From assembly GCA_046292445.1 (NCBI GenBank), contig JBKBQT010000004.1, forward strand, positions 1 to 64,000: a DNA stretch of 64,000 bases, in the 5' to 3' direction. The DNA comes from CALIZF01 sp046292445 (GTDB lineage: Bacteria; Pseudomonadota; Alphaproteobacteria; Rhodobacterales; Rhodobacteraceae). Below are positions 32,953 to 41,294 of this stretch, piece by piece (within the stretch, counting starts at the first letter, position 1; each line of letters opens with the position of its first letter). The position numbers and the translations under genes are program-made. Under the pieces are notes generated by a model that had not been told where the DNA came from, searched no databases, and saw only the letters and a program-made list of their open reading frames with translations.

Positions 32953-34224
32953 TTACAAAAGCAACTGCTCCAGCGAGAGGGCCATCACGGCGGCGCTGTC
33001 GAGCATGTCCTGCACGCCCACCCATTCGTCGGGCTGGTGCGCAAGGTGCAGAAGGCCCGGGCCATAGGCGATGCAGTTCCTCAGCCGTCCGATCCGGTCG
33101 ATATGCTTCTGGTCGTAGGTGCCGGGCGACACGACATAGTCGGCCTCGGTCCCCAGAACCGCGCGGATCGCCCCCGCCACCGTCCGCACCACCGGCGCCT
33201 CGCGGTCGGTCATCGTCGGCTGCACCTCGAAGAGATCGCGCACCGCGTAGTCGAAGGTCGGCCGCACAGCCTTGACCCGCTCCAGCAGCGCCGTCACCTC
33301 GCGCTTGACCTCGGCCAGATCCTCCTCGATCAGGAACCGCCGGTCGAGGATGATGCGGCAGCGGTCGGCGACGTTGGGCGCGGGAAGGCCGGTATAGCCC
33401 GGTTCGGGCTCCGGCTCGCCGCCGTGGATCGAGTTGATGTTGAGCGTCGATTGCCGCGCGCCTTCCGGCACCACCGGCATCGCGGTCGTCTTGCCGGCGA
33501 GGAGCGGGTAGAGCGCGGTTTCAATCTCGTGCAGCACCGCGCCCATGTGGCGGATCGCGCTGTCCCCGAGGAACGGCATCGACCCGTGGGCGATGCGGCC
33601 CTTCGTCTCGACCTCGGCCCACCAGACACCCCGGTGCCCGAGGCAGATGCGATCCTTGTGGAGGGGCTCGGGGATGATGACATGCTGCACGCGGCCCGGC
33701 GCGAAATACCCCCGCTCGGCCATCCAGGCGACGCCGCCGTAGCCGCCCGATTCCTCGTCGGCGGTTGCGCTGATCTCGATCGCGCCGCGATAGCCGGGGT
33801 GGCAGGCGATGAACGCCTCGGCGGCGATGATGCTCGCGGCAAGGCCGCCCTTCATGTCGCAGGCGCCGCGGCCGTAGATCCGATCACCCTCGAGCGCGCC
33901 GCCGAACGGATCGCGCGTCCAGCCGTGGCCGACCTCGACCACATCGTGGTGGCTGTTGAAATGCACGCAGTCGCCAGGCCCCGCGCCCTCGCGCCGCGCC
34001 AGAAGGTTCCAGCGCGGCCAGGCATCGCTGTCGCCCGGCGCGCCGACGGCGCGCAGGAATTCGACGGCGAACCCCTGCGGCGCCAGCCGGGCCGCCAGAA
34101 GTTCGCAGATGTCGCGGTAATGGCGCCCCGGCGGATTGAGCGTCGGAATGCGGATCAGGGCCTGGGTCAGCGCGATCAGGTCGTCGCGCCGGTCGGCGAT
34201 GGCGGCGATAAGGCGGTCTGTCAT
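32953..34224 (-). CDS. M20 family metallopeptidase / ArgE-DapE-like deacylase
   Basis: This 423-residue amidohydrolase has the two-zinc site: HFNSHHDVVEVG near residue 90, GRGACDMKGGLAAS near 122, TADEESGGYGG near 154 with the catalytic Glu pair, and a last His in GPGLLHLAHQPDEW near 405. The inserted dimerisation domain sits between about 185 and 300. The family removes acyl groups from amino acids or cleaves small peptides. I chose the ATG at 34224; a GTG nine bases upstream is possible. With the binding protein and cupin downstream it suggests uptake and hydrolysis of an acylated or peptide-like nitrogen compound. Confidence 0.9.
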   Translation of the reverse strand: MTDRLIAAIADRRDDLIALTQALIRIPTLNPPGRHYRDICELLAARLAPQGFAVEFLRAVGAPGDSDAWPRWNLLARREGAGPGDCVHFNSHHDVVEVGHGWTRDPFGGALEGDRIYGRGACDMKGGLAASIIAAEAFIACHPGYRGAIEISATADEESGGYGGVAWMAERGYFAPGRVQHVIIPEPLHKDRICLGHRGVWWAEVETKGRIAHGSMPFLGDSAIRHMGAVLHEIETALYPLLAGKTTAMPVVPEGARQSTLNINSIHGGEPEPEPGYTGLPAPNVADRCRIILDRRFLIEEDLAEVKREVTALLERVKAVRPTFDYAVRDLFEVQPTMTDREAPVVRTVAGAIRAVLGTEADYVVSPGTYDQKHIDRIGRLRNCIAYGPGLLHLAHQPDEWVGVQDMLDSAAVMALSLEQLLL

Positions 34225-34340
34225 GGGCGCCACACTGCCCTGCCCCGATGCTTGCGTCCATGCCGAATTCCGCTATGACGCTTGATGTAATCTGCCATAA
34301 CATCCCCATCTGACGCGAAGATATTCCACCGGAGGGCAGC

Positions 34341-35417
34341 ATGGCCAATTTCGAGGCGCAGATCCGCAAGAGCGAGGCCGAGGTGACGGCCGCGCAGGCC
34401 AAGATCACCGCGGTCACGGCGCAGGTCGAAGCCGCCCGCGCCCGGATCGACAGCGGCGAGCCCGAGATCGACATCGAAACCGCGACGCTTCAGGACGTGC
34501 ATCAGCACACCGAACTGATGAACGCCAATATCGCGGAACTCATCATGGGCCTTGATGACGTGACGGCAGCGTTCTCGAAGGATTTCGACGCGATGCGGTC
34601 CAAGACGGGGTGGGAATCCTTTGTCGGGGTCTTCAGCCGCGGCAAGTCCGAATCGCTCCGCCAGGAACGGCTGCGCACGGCGAGCATCGACGACAAGCTG
34701 CAGGATCTCATTGCAAAGTCGGACGTGATCGTCCGCCTCTTGCAGGGGCAGCTCGAGCTTCTGAACCAGCAGAAGGCCAAGGTCGAGGCGAACCTCGGCG
34801 AAACGCTCGCCGAGCGCGAGGCGACCGTCGCCGCACTCGAGGCCGTGCGGGCCGAGGTCGCGGCGCTCGATCCGCAGATCATCGATCTGGAAAACCGCAT
34901 CAGCGTCGAACAGGACGCTGCCGCGCGCACCCGGCTCGAGACCGAACTGGCCGCGATCAACGCCCGGCACAATGCGCTGGTGCAGGACGAACAGGTCAAG
35001 CTCGCCAAGTCCCAGACGCTCGAGCGCTACATCGAAAAGGGCAAGACCTGGGTGGACAGCCTGCAGAACCAGGCCGCGACCCAGATGGTGCTCATCAACA
35101 AGCTGCAGACGGACACCAAGCAGCGCGTGGTGCTCTACGATGCGCTGACCAAGTCGCTCAAGACCGCACAGCAGCAGGACGTGGCCCACCGGATCAACGA
35201 GATCGGCGTCAAGACGGACCAGGAGGCGCAGGCGGCCATGGCCGCCATCGGCACCGCGACGAACCAGCGGATGGCCGACATGCTCGAGGCGCACGAGGAT
35301 CACATGGTGTTCGCCCGCAAGGTTCTCGAGGCCAAAGCCAAGGCCGACGAGCGCTTTGCCCGCCGATTCGCCAAGATCGTCGAGAAACACGACAAGAACA
35401 TCTACGGGCAGGAATGA
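34341..35417 (+). CDS. Coiled-coil protein, possibly TelA-like
   Basis: This 358-residue soluble protein is nearly all alpha-helical, with long heptad-like runs (residues 1-45 and about 120-240, for example QQKAKVEANLGETLAEREAT). It has no signal peptide and no cysteines. The order of an early helix, a short GWESFVGVFSRGKSE segment, then paired helices loosely recalls the toxic-anion-resistance (TelA) family, but I would not assign it on this alone. It is the first gene of a six-gene set, and the next gene starts inside its stop codon (ATGA at 35414-35417). It is divergent from the M20 peptidase gene. Confidence 0.7.
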   Translation: MANFEAQIRKSEAEVTAAQAKITAVTAQVEAARARIDSGEPEIDIETATLQDVHQHTELMNANIAELIMGLDDVTAAFSKDFDAMRSKTGWESFVGVFSRGKSESLRQERLRTASIDDKLQDLIAKSDVIVRLLQGQLELLNQQKAKVEANLGETLAEREATVAALEAVRAEVAALDPQIIDLENRISVEQDAAARTRLETELAAINARHNALVQDEQVKLAKSQTLERYIEKGKTWVDSLQNQAATQMVLINKLQTDTKQRVVLYDALTKSLKTAQQQDVAHRINEIGVKTDQEAQAAMAAIGTATNQRMADMLEAHEDHMVFARKVLEAKAKADERFARRFAKIVEKHDKNIYGQE

Positions 35418-36535
35418 CCGCCCGGACCGTGCCGCAGGACCACGCGCCCATCCCCGATGCGCTGGTGGCGCGGCGCTATTTCGCCAAGTTCGACCGTATC
35501 GTGGGATATCTGCCGCGCGTTGCGGCCGAACTGGAGGCCGACGGGCGGCTGACGCGGCCCGAGGTCCGCGCGACGGGGGGCTATGTCGAGGGCCTCGCGC
35601 GGACGTTCCGGGCGCTGTCGTTCAAGTACCTCATGACCGGCCGGCCCGGTGCGACCGGCAGCCTGACCTTCGACCGCCACGAAAGCGGCTTTCCGGTGGC
35701 GCAGGAACTGATGTTCATGGCCAACGATGCCGCGCAGGCCTACCGGCACCTGCACGGGATGCCGTCCGAGGACGAGATCAAGGATCGCATGATCCGCCAG
35801 ATCGTGGGCGACCTGACCATACCGACGGCGCTGCAGTTCACGCTGTCGCAGCGGCTCTACTATACCGCGGTGACCGCAGGGGGCCTGTTCTGGGCCCGCA
35901 ACGACCCCGAGGCGCAATGGCTGTCGGAAACCGGCGGGCGGCGGCGCTGGTTGATCCACTGGGCGGTCTATGACAGCCTCGTGAACCTGCCGGTGGTCTA
36001 CCTGCTCGAATGCGACGACAGCGGCCGCGAGCCCCTGCCCAAGGACGACCGCCGCTGGCCGCAGGTGCAGGCGCATCTGATGGCGCAGGCGATCAACGGG
36101 CTCAAGCTCCTGACGATCGCCACCGGTTTCGACAAGGATTTCGACGACCTCCACCCCCGGCGCCTGCGCCGGCTGCACCTCGGGCCGATGTATTCCTCGA
36201 CCTTCACGCTGCAATCGGGCCCGATCGGCGAGGTGCTGGCCGAGGCCGTGGCACCCGAGGGACAGGACTGGGCGCTGGTCTGGACGCTGGAGGAACTCGA
36301 GGCCTCGGGGGCAATGCGCGAACGCCAGGGCTGGTTCGGCACCGTGGAGCGGCAGCTTTTCGCGCTCGATCCCTTTTCGGGCCGGGGCGCGGAAACCGGC
36401 GCGAGCCGCACCGACCGCTATGTGATCCTGCCCGAGCGGCCGTATCAGGTCCTGGCCGAACGCGAGCCCCCGGGGTTCCGCAGCGTCGGGCGGTTCGTGG
36501 TCGGCGCGGGCGGGCGCGTGATGCGGGCGCGATGA
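35414..36535 (+). CDS. Conserved protein of unknown function in the AAA+ cassette
   Basis: I do not recognise a family in this 373-residue soluble protein. It has a helical N-terminal half, an aromatic central segment (RWLIHWAVYDSLVNLPVVYL) and a C-terminal half ending FVVGAGGRVMRAR. There is no signal peptide, membrane segment or catalytic motif I can name. The ATG overlaps the stop of the coiled-coil gene, so the two are translationally coupled. About 105 bp with a hairpin separate it from the AAA+ ATPase gene. Confidence 0.7.
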   Translation: MTARTVPQDHAPIPDALVARRYFAKFDRIVGYLPRVAAELEADGRLTRPEVRATGGYVEGLARTFRALSFKYLMTGRPGATGSLTFDRHESGFPVAQELMFMANDAAQAYRHLHGMPSEDEIKDRMIRQIVGDLTIPTALQFTLSQRLYYTAVTAGGLFWARNDPEAQWLSETGGRRRWLIHWAVYDSLVNLPVVYLLECDDSGREPLPKDDRRWPQVQAHLMAQAINGLKLLTIATGFDKDFDDLHPRRLRRLHLGPMYSSTFTLQSGPIGEVLAEAVAPEGQDWALVWTLEELEASGAMRERQGWFGTVERQLFALDPFSGRGAETGASRTDRYVILPERPYQVLAEREPPGFRSVGRFVVGAGGRVMRAR

Positions 36536-36569
36536 CGATGCGAGGGCGCCCGCGCCGAGCCGCCCCTGC

Positions 36570-36597
36570 CCCCGCCCCTCCCAGAAAGCGGGCGGGG
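36570..36597 (+). repeat. Hairpin inside the cassette, before the AAA+ gene
   Basis: CCCCGCCC (36570-36577) pairs with GGGCGGGG (36590-36597) around a 12-base loop. The sequence resembles the hairpin at 68-98 after odhB. Without a T run it may be a processing or stability element within the operon. Confidence 0.5.
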
Positions 36598-36640
36598 CGT
36601 CATCCTACGCCGGCGCATCGCAGCACGGAAAGGTCGTCCC

Positions 36641-38611
36641 ATGCAGCCGCGTGACACCATGGAACTGCGCGAAGAGGATATTCGCGCCCACTACCCCGCC
36701 GCGCTGGCGCTGCTCGACGGGTTCGACCATGCCCCGCGTCTGGCCAGGCCGCGCGAGGCGGCGGCGGCACCGGCCGGCGAACGCTCGCCCGGCATTCCGG
36801 CCGCCCGGCCCCGGTTCCGCCCGACCACCCCCGGCCTCGTCACGCGGCCGGTGGAGCGTGCCGGGTCGGTCCGCCTTCTCGACCGCATCGGGGCCGTGGC
36901 CGAGGACGGCCTGCCCACACCGCTCGCCGCCGCCACGGTCCAGACGCTGCGCCGGTCGCTGGCGATCGCGCTGGCGATGGGGGCGAGCTTTGCGGGCCAG
37001 ATGGGGCTGGCCGAGCTCAAGAAGGCCAATCTCGAGAACCGCCTGCCCGATGCCCGGCGGGCCGAGTTCGCCGAATTGCTGGCGGCCGAGGCACTCGTCA
37101 CGCTCCATGCCTTCGCCAATGCCGCCGCCTACCTCATCGCCCCGCATCTGACCGAGGCCACCGTGGACGTCGGCGGCGTGGAGGAGGTTCTGACCGACAA
37201 CGCCCCCCTCGCCCTGCACGGCGCGCTGTGGGAGCTTGACCAGGACATCGCCGCCTTTGCCGCGGACGACGCCCGCCTTGCCGCCACGCTCGCGGCCTTT
37301 GCCGAGGGGCTGATGGCCAGGGCCGCCGCACGGGCCGAGGCCATGCCCCGCGCTGCCGCCTATGCGGCCGGCTCCTGGCGGATCGAAGCGGACGGGCTGA
37401 CCCTCGCCGGCTTCACCCCCGCGCGCAAGGCGCGCGGCACGGCGCTGACGATGGCGTTCAAGAAGCCGACCGATGTGGTCGGCAACCACATCGCCAAGCA
37501 TCAGGCGATGAAGCTTGCCAAGATGCTGATGGCCTATGACTTCACCCGCAGGCTCAACCCCTTTGCCGAACTGGGCGGGTTCATCTTCACCTTCATGGGC
37601 GACGGCGCGCCGGGCACCGGCAAGACGACGCTGATCCAGATGATGGCGGGGCTGATCCACGATTACTGCGCCGTGGCGGGCTATCCCTTCCGCTATGCCA
37701 ATTTCTCGATCGACCAGATCGACAGCTATCAGGGCAAGTCGGGGCAGAACGCCAAGGCCTTCATCGACCAGATCCTCGACCCCGCCGTGATCGGCTTTGG
37801 CACCATCGACGACATCGACCAGGTCGCGGGCAAGCGCGGCGACCGGCAATCCTCGGCGGGCCAGCAGGAGGTGACGGCGGTGTTCATGCAGGCCTTTGCC
37901 GGGGCCAATACCGTCGTGCGCGGCAACTGCACCTTCGGCATGTTCTCGAACTACCCCGAGAATGTGGACGACGCGCTGCGCCAGCGGGCCGCGGCGCGGT
38001 TCCTCGTGGACGGGCCGCAGAGCCGCGCCGACTACATCGACATCCTCGCGCTGCTTCTGGGGCGCAACCATGCGATCCCGCTGGGCGACCACACGCTGAT
38101 GGCGGCACAGGAAATCCGCCGCGCCGTCGCGCAGAGCTACGAGGGGCACAACCGCCCGCAGGAGGCCGGGCTGGTCGCGGTCTGGCAGGCAGTCGAGGCG
38201 GCGGTCGGCCCGCTCGACACGCTGGCCAAGCTCGGCACCTACCTCAAGGCGATCCACGAGGCCGATCCGCGCTTCACCGGCCGCGCGATCAAGAACATCA
38301 CCGACGCGGTGAAGGTCCGCGCGATGGATGTGGAATTGCCCGACGCATGGATGGAAAACCCCGAGCTGTTCCTGTTCCAGCCCTACGACGCCAAGATGGC
38401 CATGCTGCGCGAGATGCTCGTGCCGATCACGCCGGCGATGGTCGTGCAGGAGATCAACCGCTATGCCGACTCCGAGTTCCGCTACGCCGACAATTCGGAC
38501 GAGCGGGCGGTGGACGCGATGGTGCGCGAGATGGGCCGGGCAGAAGAGGCGCGGCGGCGGTATCAGGGGGGGCGGGCGGCAACGGGCGGTTTGCAGCGAG
38601 GTTCCCAATGA
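36641..38611 (+). CDS. AAA+ ATPase
   Basis: This 656-residue protein joins a helical N-terminal region of about 270 residues, unlike any domain I know, to one AAA+ module. Visible ATPase motifs are Walker A GDGAPGTGKTT (residues 320-330), Walker B-like GFGTIDDID (385-393), a sensor-1 asparagine in FGMFSNYPE (near 437) and an arginine-finger candidate in ALRQRAAARF (445-454). That set suggests an active, ring-forming ATPase. There is no protease domain. The start at 36641 has GGAAAGG upstream. Its stop overlaps the start of the next gene. It is the likely motor of the cassette. Confidence 0.88.
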   Translation: MQPRDTMELREEDIRAHYPAALALLDGFDHAPRLARPREAAAAPAGERSPGIPAARPRFRPTTPGLVTRPVERAGSVRLLDRIGAVAEDGLPTPLAAATVQTLRRSLAIALAMGASFAGQMGLAELKKANLENRLPDARRAEFAELLAAEALVTLHAFANAAAYLIAPHLTEATVDVGGVEEVLTDNAPLALHGALWELDQDIAAFAADDARLAATLAAFAEGLMARAAARAEAMPRAAAYAAGSWRIEADGLTLAGFTPARKARGTALTMAFKKPTDVVGNHIAKHQAMKLAKMLMAYDFTRRLNPFAELGGFIFTFMGDGAPGTGKTTLIQMMAGLIHDYCAVAGYPFRYANFSIDQIDSYQGKSGQNAKAFIDQILDPAVIGFGTIDDIDQVAGKRGDRQSSAGQQEVTAVFMQAFAGANTVVRGNCTFGMFSNYPENVDDALRQRAAARFLVDGPQSRADYIDILALLLGRNHAIPLGDHTLMAAQEIRRAVAQSYEGHNRPQEAGLVAVWQAVEAAVGPLDTLAKLGTYLKAIHEADPRFTGRAIKNITDAVKVRAMDVELPDAWMENPELFLFQPYDAKMAMLREMLVPITPAMVVQEINRYADSEFRYADNSDERAVDAMVREMGRAEEARRRYQGGRAATGGLQRGSQ

Positions 38612-40017
38612 CACCCCTCATCACCCGCGGCCTGATGTTCGGGAACCTGATCCCGGTCGAATCCCCCGCCCTTGTCGAGCGCTACAACCGCGCGCTCAAA
38701 CACCTCACGGGGAAAACCACCGCCCTGCCCGACTTCCACATCGACATCTCGGGCTATTCGCCCGAGATCGGCGACGAGCTGGACGATACCCGCTACCTCA
38801 ACCCCGATGGCGCCAACCGCAGGTTCATCCTGCTGACCACGGAACAGAAGCGCGCGCCGCTGCTCGAGGCGGATTTTTCCACCTCGCGCGGGATCCTGCG
38901 GCAGTTCATCGACGCCAACGAGGCGCAGCTTTTCGCGCTGACCGCCCGCGATGCGGTGGCGGGGGAGCTGTCGAATACCGTCTATGACCTCGGCACCCCC
39001 GCCCGCCTTTTCGACATCCGCCGCGTGACGGTCGAGGCGGACACGATCGGCGGGCATGTGGCCGATGCGGCGAAACTCGCGGCCCTGATCGAGCGGTTCC
39101 GCAAGGAACCCGACGGCTGGCGCGACGACGTGCTGATCGCCGAGATGATCGGCCTGGCGAAACGGACCGGCGATGTCACCCGCGTGCCGATCGCGCTGCC
39201 GCAGATGACCTTCGAGCAGCCGAATTTCTGGACGAGCCATTTCGGCGGCCTCTACATCTTTCGCGGGGTGAAGTTTCCGGCGGCGATCACCGTGCGCCCG
39301 CGCGCCGAGATCGGCCGGCTGCCGGTGCCGCAGGTGATGGATCTGGACGACCGCAACGCCATTGCCGACTGGCTCGACCGCAACGCGCTGGTCGAGCCCA
39401 TCGTCGTTGCCCGCGATCTCGACACCGCCGCCCTTCTGCGGCAGAAGCTCGACTTTGTCCTTGTCGCGGCGGCCGAGACACTCGGCGTGATGGACGCCAA
39501 GGCGACGCGCGCCGACCTGCGCGGCATCGCCCGCAAGCTCGGCGCCGCGCTGCCCGAGGCCTTCAAGGGCCTGGCCGACCTTCTGCGCTGGGTCGAGACG
39601 GGCGGGGAATGGCCGCGCATCACATCCGAGCATCCGGCCTATTTCTACACGCTGCGCGCCGCGCGCGGACCGGACCGCGACCTTGTAAACCAGCTTCTGT
39701 CCGAACTGTCGCCGCTGGACGTGCGGCAGATGTTCATCTGCCACAAGGCGCGGTTCTACCGCGACTATGCCGGATGGTCGGCGGCCAAGCGCGAATGGGT
39801 GGCCGAGTTCCTCGCCCGCGAATATGCGGTGGACAAGGCCGGGGCGCGTGCGGCACTCTTCGGACCAGAGCCGGGCATGGACGAGGCGCCGCGCCCGCCG
39901 CCCGCACCGCCGCCGCGGGTCGATATCGTCGGGCCCTGGGGTGCTGTCGCGCGCGCGGCCGCGGCCCGGGCGGGGTCTGGCTCGGGCGATGACCGCAAGG
40001 GGAGAACGCGCCGATGA
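38608..40017 (+). CDS. Conserved protein of unknown function following the AAA+ ATPase
   Basis: This 469-residue soluble protein starts MTPLITRGLMFGNLIPVESP. It contains well-formed alpha/beta segments (RRFILLTTEQKRAPLLEADF, TSRGILRQFIDANEAQLFAL) and a proline-rich C-terminal tail (about 430-469). I know it only as a conserved hypothetical of Rhodobacterales. No enzyme motif is evident. The ATG lies within the stop of the AAA+ gene, and its own stop overlaps the next start, so it is coupled on both sides and probably works with the ATPase as partner or substrate adaptor. Confidence 0.75.
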   Translation: MTPLITRGLMFGNLIPVESPALVERYNRALKHLTGKTTALPDFHIDISGYSPEIGDELDDTRYLNPDGANRRFILLTTEQKRAPLLEADFSTSRGILRQFIDANEAQLFALTARDAVAGELSNTVYDLGTPARLFDIRRVTVEADTIGGHVADAAKLAALIERFRKEPDGWRDDVLIAEMIGLAKRTGDVTRVPIALPQMTFEQPNFWTSHFGGLYIFRGVKFPAAITVRPRAEIGRLPVPQVMDLDDRNAIADWLDRNALVEPIVVARDLDTAALLRQKLDFVLVAAAETLGVMDAKATRADLRGIARKLGAALPEAFKGLADLLRWVETGGEWPRITSEHPAYFYTLRAARGPDRDLVNQLLSELSPLDVRQMFICHKARFYRDYAGWSAAKREWVAEFLAREYAVDKAGARAALFGPEPGMDEAPRPPPAPPPRVDIVGPWGAVARAAAARAGSGSGDDRKGRTRR

Positions 40018-40280
40018 TCCCCCTGCTGCGCGGCCTTGTCTTCGCGCTTGCCGTGCTGACGGTGATTTATGTCGCGGTGTCGCTCTATTCCGCCTCGCTG
40101 CGCCGCGAGCGGCTCGAGAAACAGTGGGAGGCCGAGGGGCGCCCGGGCACACGCGACGATTATGTCGCGGCAGGCATGGCAATCTACCGCAAGTCCTTTC
40201 GCCGGCGCATGCTGATCCTCATCTATATCCTGCCGCTGAGCGGCATGGCGATTCTCGTCTATCTGCTGAACTACGCCTGA
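40014..40280 (+). CDS. Small two-helix membrane protein of the AAA+ cassette
   Basis: This 88-residue protein has membrane helices at about residues 5-25 and 65-86, joined by a charged loop of about 40 residues (RRERLEKQWEAEGRPGTRDD). Its ATG overlaps the upstream stop. It resembles a small inner-membrane anchor. No family is recognised. Confidence 0.75.
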   Translation: MIPLLRGLVFALAVLTVIYVAVSLYSASLRRERLEKQWEAEGRPGTRDDYVAAGMAIYRKSFRRRMLILIYILPLSGMAILVYLLNYA

Positions 40281-40292
40281 AGGGGGCCAAGC

Positions 40293-40973
40293 ATGCTGCG
40301 CTGGATCAAGTGGACGGTGATCGCGGTGTTCGCCCTGCTCGTCGCTTCGGTGCTGCACTACACGCTGCCGCAGCGCGACATCGTGCGGATCGTGGGCGTG
40401 AACACGCAGCGCATGGATCTGGGCGAGAATGCGTTCTTCTTTTCCGGCCCTGCGGTCGGCGCGGGCACCGCGGCAGACGGGACGCGCGACATCCTGTTCA
40501 TCAACACGATCCGGCCGAACGGCCGCCCCATGGTCTATCGCAACGAGGATACCGGCTGGATCTGGCCGCCCTATTTCAAGATCAACAGCTTCAGCCTGCA
40601 GGCGCGGGCATCCGACCTGGTATCGACCGAGGCGAACCCGCGCTGGGTCGCGGTGACGCATTACGGCTGGCGAAACGAGTTCTTTACCATCTTCCCCAAT
40701 GCGATCCGGCTGACCGAGGTCGAGGGGCCGGATGTCACGCTCATCCCCTGGCTCAACATCGTGATCCTGACGCTGCTGGCAGTCGCTTCGCTGACGGTCT
40801 GGCGCATGCTGGCGCAGTTCCGCGAACGCACGATCGACCCGCTGCTCGACGCGGCGGGGGATGCCATCGACCGCGGGCAGGCGCGGGCGGAGGCGGCGCG
40901 TCGCGAGGCGCGCACGATGCGCGGGCGGTTGATGGCCTGGCTCGACAGCTGGCGGGGCAAGCCGCGGCGGTGA
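40293..40973 (+). CDS. DUF1523 family membrane protein
   Basis: This 226-residue protein has an N-terminal membrane helix (about 5-22), a periplasmic domain containing HYTLPQRDIVRIVGVNTQRM and DILFINTIRPNGRPMVYRNE, a second helix near residues 150-170, and a basic cytoplasmic tail. The sequence fits DUF1523, an alphaproteobacterial family of unknown function. It is the last gene of the cassette, 12 bp after the two-helix protein. Together they could place the AAA+ ATPase at the inner membrane. Confidence 0.82.
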   Translation: MLRWIKWTVIAVFALLVASVLHYTLPQRDIVRIVGVNTQRMDLGENAFFFSGPAVGAGTAADGTRDILFINTIRPNGRPMVYRNEDTGWIWPPYFKINSFSLQARASDLVSTEANPRWVAVTHYGWRNEFFTIFPNAIRLTEVEGPDVTLIPWLNIVILTLLAVASLTVWRMLAQFRERTIDPLLDAAGDAIDRGQARAEAARREARTMRGRLMAWLDSWRGKPRR

Positions 40974-41048
40974 TGCCGCGGCGCAGCATCAGGGCTTGAC
41001 CAACCCGGCCCCCGCGGTAGGGTGCAGGCGATTCGAGCGGAGGCCCCC

Positions 41049-41294
41049 ATGACCCAGCGCCTGCACCTCGTCTTCGGCGGCGAGCTTGTGGACCCGTCGT
41101 CCACGACCTTCCGCGACCCGGATGCGATCCATGTCGTGGGGATGTTCCCCGATTACGCCAGTGCCTACCGCGCCTGGAAGGCCGAGGCGCAGCGCACGGT
41201 GGACAATGCCCACACGCGGTATTTCATCGCCCATATCCACCGCTTGCGCGACGAGGAGCAGCCGGCATCGGCAACCGAGGAGCTTGGCCGCTGA
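41049..41294 (+). CDS. DUF4170 family protein
   Basis: This 81-residue protein has the compact sequence HLVFGGELVDPSSTTFRDPD and DYASAYRAWKAEAQRTVDNA-HTRYFIAHIHRL. That corresponds to DUF4170, a small alphaproteobacterial family usually found before the Kdo transferase gene, and this is its neighbour here too. Function unknown. Its stop overlaps the likely CTG start of the next gene. Confidence 0.85.
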   Translation: MTQRLHLVFGGELVDPSSTTFRDPDAIHVVGMFPDYASAYRAWKAEAQRTVDNAHTRYFIAHIHRLRDEEQPASATEELGR

